Part shown: piece by piece, positions 9,662 to 11,567 of the stretch
Layout of the letters: each line of letters begins with the position of its first letter
How positions within the stretch are numbered: position 1 is the first letter of the stretch
Assembly: GCA_002371625.1 (NCBI GenBank)
Contig: DFFV01000030.1
Coordinates: forward strand, 1-11,567
From: Ruminococcus sp. UBA3767
GTDB lineage: Bacteria > Bacillota > Clostridia > Oscillospirales > Ruminococcaceae
DNA length: 11,567 nucleotides
Direction of reading: 5' to 3'
The notes under the pieces: generated by a model
What the model was told of the DNA's origin: nothing
Seen by the model: only the letters and a program-made list of their open reading frames with translations
The model's database searches: none
Position numbers and translations under genes: made by a program

Positions 9662-9690
9662 ATTATACCACATCGCTTTTTAAATTGCAA
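9662..9690 (-). promoter_or_regulatory. Predicted sigma-A promoter of tRNA-Arg
   Basis: On the minus strand TTGCAA (9685-9690) and TATAAT (9662-9667) are separated by 17 bp, with TGG before the -10 as an extended element. Predicted start near 9655 lies about 7 nt before the mature tRNA 5' end. A second TGGTATAAT occurs 44 bp further upstream (9706-9714 on the plus strand reads ATTATACCA) but has no good -35. Confidence 0.82.
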
Positions 9691-9763
9691 GTGTTTTTTC
9701 AAAAAATTATACCAACGTGCGCAATAGTTAAAACAATTGTAACAAATAATGATGCGAATGTGG

Positions 9764-9792
9764 TTGAAATCGGTCAAAGAATATGTTATAAT
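9764..9792 (+). promoter_or_regulatory. Predicted sigma-A promoter of the polymerase-like gene
   Basis: TTGAAA (9764-9769) and TATAAT (9787-9792) with a 17-bp spacer and TGT before the -10. Predicted start near 9799 leaves a leader of about 28 nt. Because the promoter lies inside the 5' open-frame extension of the next gene, it also argues for the shorter start of that gene. Confidence 0.85.
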
Positions 9793-9826
9793 CTCAAAGA
9801 TAATGTGTTTAAAGGGAGAAATGAAT

Positions 9827-11209
9827 ATGTTTATTGGAAAAGTAATAGACAGATTCGACCGCCTGAACAACTCAAAAGCAAAACTCAGCGGTTTTCTGTT
9901 TGTACTTTCGGTAGTAATGATGATGTGTATCTCGGTGGGTTCGAGATTCTTTACAACGAGCTGGTATTCTGTTTCTATTCTTGGCGGCGGCTTTTTCACG
10001 GCTTTGCTGTGTGCGTGCTCGCTGAGGAATAACAAGATCAAAGTAAGCGGCTTCGGCTTTTTCATTCTGGCTATGGAATTCATAGTCGGGTGCTCATTTA
10101 TTCTGAGCGGACTTATGCTGCACGTTGTGGCATACTCGATGATAGGGCTTGTGCTTGCATTTCTTATGCCGCTGGCACAGTTCGCTTTTGCCACCTATGA
10201 CAAAAAAATGGTCACAAGACGTGTTTGTATGGCAATTATTCTTTCCTACTACATATTCCTTGTTACGAACCTGTTCTACGGACCCGTTATGACCAATTTC
10301 CAGTACAAAGCTATCATGGGCAACGGCAACCTTGTTGGTTACTTTATTATAATAGTTATACCGTCACTTCTCTATTTCCTTATGGACGACAAGCTGTCAT
10401 TTGCAAGAAAAGCGTTTGTTTGGGGCACTTTTGTAAGTGCAGCTTCGCTTCTTGTTTTCACAAGCTCAAGGACCTCGGCTATCGCTGCGATCGCAAGCAT
10501 GGGTCTTTCGCTGACAGTTATCATTTCAAAGCGTGATAAGAGCAAAAAGCTCGCATTTGACAAAAAGAGAATTATCACTATCATTGTTATCACTGTTCTT
10601 GTTCCGCTGCTGATGTTCTTTATGCTCACAAGCGTAAGACGTGCGGTTATAAAAACAGTTCGCTGGGTACAGTCGCTCGGTTCGTCGTCCTCTTCAAGCC
10701 AGAAGGGCGATCTTCACGAAGACGATGAAGGCGAATATTCGCTTGATTACTATATGAAAGGTCTTGACGGTGAGGGTGAGGACTCTTTCACATCGGGTAG
10801 AATACTTATCTGGAAGGACTTTATCAAGAACGTCGGTGTCAAAGGACACACGAGTGAGACAAGAGAGGTAGTTGAGGATACAAGATACTACCCCGATGCT
10901 CACGCACACAACGTTTATCTCCAGACGGCTTACTCCGCAGGTATCGTTACGGGACTTGCTTACCTTGCACTTGTTGCTGCGGTAGGCATAAAGGCGGCAA
11001 TGTGGTTTATTGCTGTTATGAGAAACAAAAAGAAATACACAATGGAAATGATAATAAGCTGCTGCTTTGTGGTATGCTTTGCGGTAGTTTCGCTTACCTC
11101 GGACGGATATATGGTCTATAACTACTACCCGACCACGATGTTCTGGCTGATGTCATATATGTTCATTTTCAAAAGCAAGGACGAGGAAAAGCCCGAAGGT
11201 GCTGAATAA
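9827..11209 (+). CDS. O-antigen ligase/polymerase (Wzy/WaaL superfamily) membrane protein
   Basis: A 460-residue polytopic protein with about ten to twelve membrane helices (roughly 22-38, 48-66, 75-95, 100-122, 133-152, 168-186, 197-233 as one or two, 249-268, 372-397, 407-424, 433-448). Family-type motifs are SSRTS (213-217), SGRILIWKDF (323-332) and HAHNVYLQ (359-366), the last two in the large outer loop where members join lipid-linked glycans. In a Gram-positive host a role in polymerising or attaching a cell-surface polysaccharide or teichoic-acid-like glycan is likely; the substrate is unknown. Residues 285-320 form a low-complexity stretch: a run of Ser, then a region rich in Asp, Glu and Gly. 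The ATG at 9827 has AGGGAG 8 nt upstream; an ATG two codons earlier is too close, and starts before 9799 precede the promoter. It is a lone gene with its own promoter and terminator, with no glycosyltransferases nearby in the window. Confidence 0.85.
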   Translation: MFIGKVIDRFDRLNNSKAKLSGFLFVLSVVMMMCISVGSRFFTTSWYSVSILGGGFFTALLCACSLRNNKIKVSGFGFFILAMEFIVGCSFILSGLMLHVVAYSMIGLVLAFLMPLAQFAFATYDKKMVTRRVCMAIILSYYIFLVTNLFYGPVMTNFQYKAIMGNGNLVGYFIIIVIPSLLYFLMDDKLSFARKAFVWGTFVSAASLLVFTSSRTSAIAAIASMGLSLTVIISKRDKSKKLAFDKKRIITIIVITVLVPLLMFFMLTSVRRAVIKTVRWVQSLGSSSSSSQKGDLHEDDEGEYSLDYYMKGLDGEGEDSFTSGRILIWKDFIKNVGVKGHTSETREVVEDTRYYPDAHAHNVYLQTAYSAGIVTGLAYLALVAAVGIKAAMWFIAVMRNKKKYTMEMIISCCFVVCFAVVSLTSDGYMVYNYYPTTMFWLMSYMFIFKSKDEEKPEGAE

Positions 11210-11219
11210 TATGTACTAT

Positions 11220-11252
11220 AACGGATGCCCATGAGGGTGTCCGTTTTATTTT
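11220..11252 (+). terminator. Intrinsic terminator after the polymerase-like gene
   Basis: Stem AACGGATGCCC (11220-11230) pairs with GGGTGTCCGTT (11235-11245), 11 bp including two G-U pairs, around loop ATGA. It is followed by the T-rich tract TTATTTT. It starts 10 nt after the stop codon. Confidence 0.88.
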
Positions 11253-11261
11253 GCAAAATAA
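11246..11261. repeat. 16-bp perfect palindrome in the terminator tail
   Basis: TTATTTTGCAAAATAA is identical to its reverse complement. Its left half is also the T tract of the preceding terminator. It may be only a consequence of that tract, or a protein-binding dyad upstream of pckA. Confidence 0.6.
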
Positions 11262-11278
11262 TTAGTCGTGCCTAACTA

Positions 11279-11314
11279 AAAATCGCTATAATCTATTGAC
11301 ATAAATGCGATTTT
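11279..11314. promoter_or_regulatory. Inverted repeat flanking the pckA -35, possible operator
   Basis: AAAATCGC (11279-11286) and GCGATTTT (11307-11314) form an 8-bp inverted repeat whose centres are 28 bp apart. The arms lie on either side of the pckA -35 hexamer, the right arm within the spacer. A regulator bound to both arms on one helix face would cover the promoter. Directly to the left, TTAGT and ACTAA (11262-11266 and 11275-11279) form another short dyad. The repeat is seen in the sequence; binding by a regulator is inference. Confidence 0.45.
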
Positions 11315-11324
11315 ATATTATAAT
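11296..11324 (+). promoter_or_regulatory. Consensus sigma-A promoter of pckA
   Basis: TTGACA (11296-11301) and TATAAT (11319-11324) match the consensus in all twelve positions, with the ideal 17-bp spacer and AT-rich surroundings. Predicted start is near 11331, giving a leader of about 73 nt. It predicts strong expression unless repressed. Confidence 0.92.
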
Positions 11325-11335
11325 AATATGTGTGC

Positions 11336-11375
11336 GTGAATGACGTTTGCCTGCGTGCAACGGGTATTGATTCAC
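11336..11375 (+). promoter_or_regulatory. Possible hairpin in the pckA leader
   Basis: Outer stem GTGAAT (11336-11341) can pair with ATTCAC (11370-11375). Inside it CG-T-TTGC (11344-11350) pairs with GCAACG (11357-11362) with one bulged T and a 6-nt loop. It lies between the predicted transcription start and the ribosome binding site at 11392. There is no match to a riboswitch class that I recognise; it may simply shield or stabilise the mRNA 5' end. Confidence 0.35.
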
Positions 11376-11403
11376 ATATCAATTATTTTACAGGAGGAAT
11401 TAA

Positions 11404-11567
11404 AATGGCAAATCTCGATCTTACAAAGTACGGCATCACAGGCTCTGCCGAGATAGTTCGCAACCCCTCTTATGAGGAGCTGTTCAAGGAAGAGACTAAG
11501 GCAGGTCTTGAAGGCTATGAAAAAGGTCAGGTGACTGAGCTGGGCGCTGTCAACGTTATGACAGGTA
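11404..11567 (+). CDS. pckA: Phosphoenolpyruvate carboxykinase (ATP), N-terminal part
   Basis: The first 54 codons of ATP-dependent PEP carboxykinase, cut by the window edge. The enzyme interconverts oxaloacetate + ATP with PEP + CO2 + ADP; in rumen and gut anaerobes it often runs in the CO2-fixing direction toward oxaloacetate, malate and succinate. The visible N-terminus [18 protein letters not shown], followed by [20 protein letters not shown] and [11 protein letters not shown], matches the start of this family closely; the nucleotide-binding and catalytic motifs lie beyond the edge. The start is set by AGGAGG (11392-11397) 6 nt upstream of the ATG. A fully consensus promoter and an ideal ribosome binding site point to high expression, consistent with a central carbon enzyme. 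Confidence 0.92.

Noticed and set aside
9726..9748. Possible Rex-type redox operator (TTGTTA...TTAACT on the minus strand)
   Set aside because: The half-sites are too far apart and the right half is incomplete compared with the 18-bp Rex consensus; it is probably just AT-rich promoter DNA.
9749..9826. Longer N-terminus for the polymerase-like protein
   Set aside because: Most of this stretch lies upstream of, or within, a near-consensus promoter (9764-9792); the ATG at 9827 has a well-spaced ribosome binding site.
9649..9826. Integration (att) site beside the tRNA gene
   Set aside because: The tRNA 3' end faces the terminator and the sigma unit; no direct repeat of the tRNA 3' end or integrase is seen nearby.
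9610..10194. Minus-strand open frame of 194 codons ending inside the tRNA
   Set aside because: It is antisense to the polymerase-like gene and its C-terminus (FVAQQDRAFAS) is the familiar translation of a tRNA gene, a common annotation artefact.

Overview
The window looks like chromosomal DNA of a Gram-positive, low-to-mid GC member of the Clostridia, most likely a Ruminococcus-type Oscillospiraceae. This rests on gene content (HemZ-type radical SAM protein, Firmicute-style RecJ and bifunctional Rel, ATP-type PEP carboxykinase), strong AGGAGG ribosome binding sites, sigma-A promoters with extended -10 elements, and a tRNA gene without an encoded CCA. Genus-level placement is inference from protein resemblance. 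No phage, transposon, CRISPR array or defence locus is visible.

Left block (17-7724, minus strand): a tight five-gene housekeeping cluster read right to left: recJ (single-strand exonuclease), relA/rel (ppGpp synthetase/hydrolase), a glyoxalase II-like metallo-beta-lactamase-fold hydrolase, hemZ (HemN-like radical SAM protein) and an RlmD/RlmCD-type 23S rRNA uracil methyltransferase. Gaps are 13-24 bp and the last pair overlaps by 17 bp, so the cluster is probably one operon. A near-consensus promoter lies just upstream of recJ (7760-7788).

Middle block (7822-9566, plus strand): a divergent two-gene unit with its own promoter encodes an ECF-type sigma factor and an overlapping single-pass membrane protein with a large exported domain. 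By position and topology the second protein is a candidate anti-sigma or sensor, but I recognise no known anti-sigma domain in it. A perfect 14-bp bidirectional terminator separates this unit from a convergent tRNA-Arg(CCU) gene on the minus strand.

Right block (9764-11567, plus strand): a single-gene unit for a polytopic O-antigen ligase/polymerase-family protein, with promoter and terminator, followed by the start of pckA (phosphoenolpyruvate carboxykinase, ATP), which runs off the window. The pckA upstream region has a fully consensus promoter, three abutting dyad elements and a leader that can form a hairpin.

Most of the window is ordinary core genome. The least explained parts are the sigma/membrane-protein pair, the acidic extracytoplasmic loop of the polymerase-like protein, and the control region of pckA. 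No gap between genes exceeds about 205 bp.
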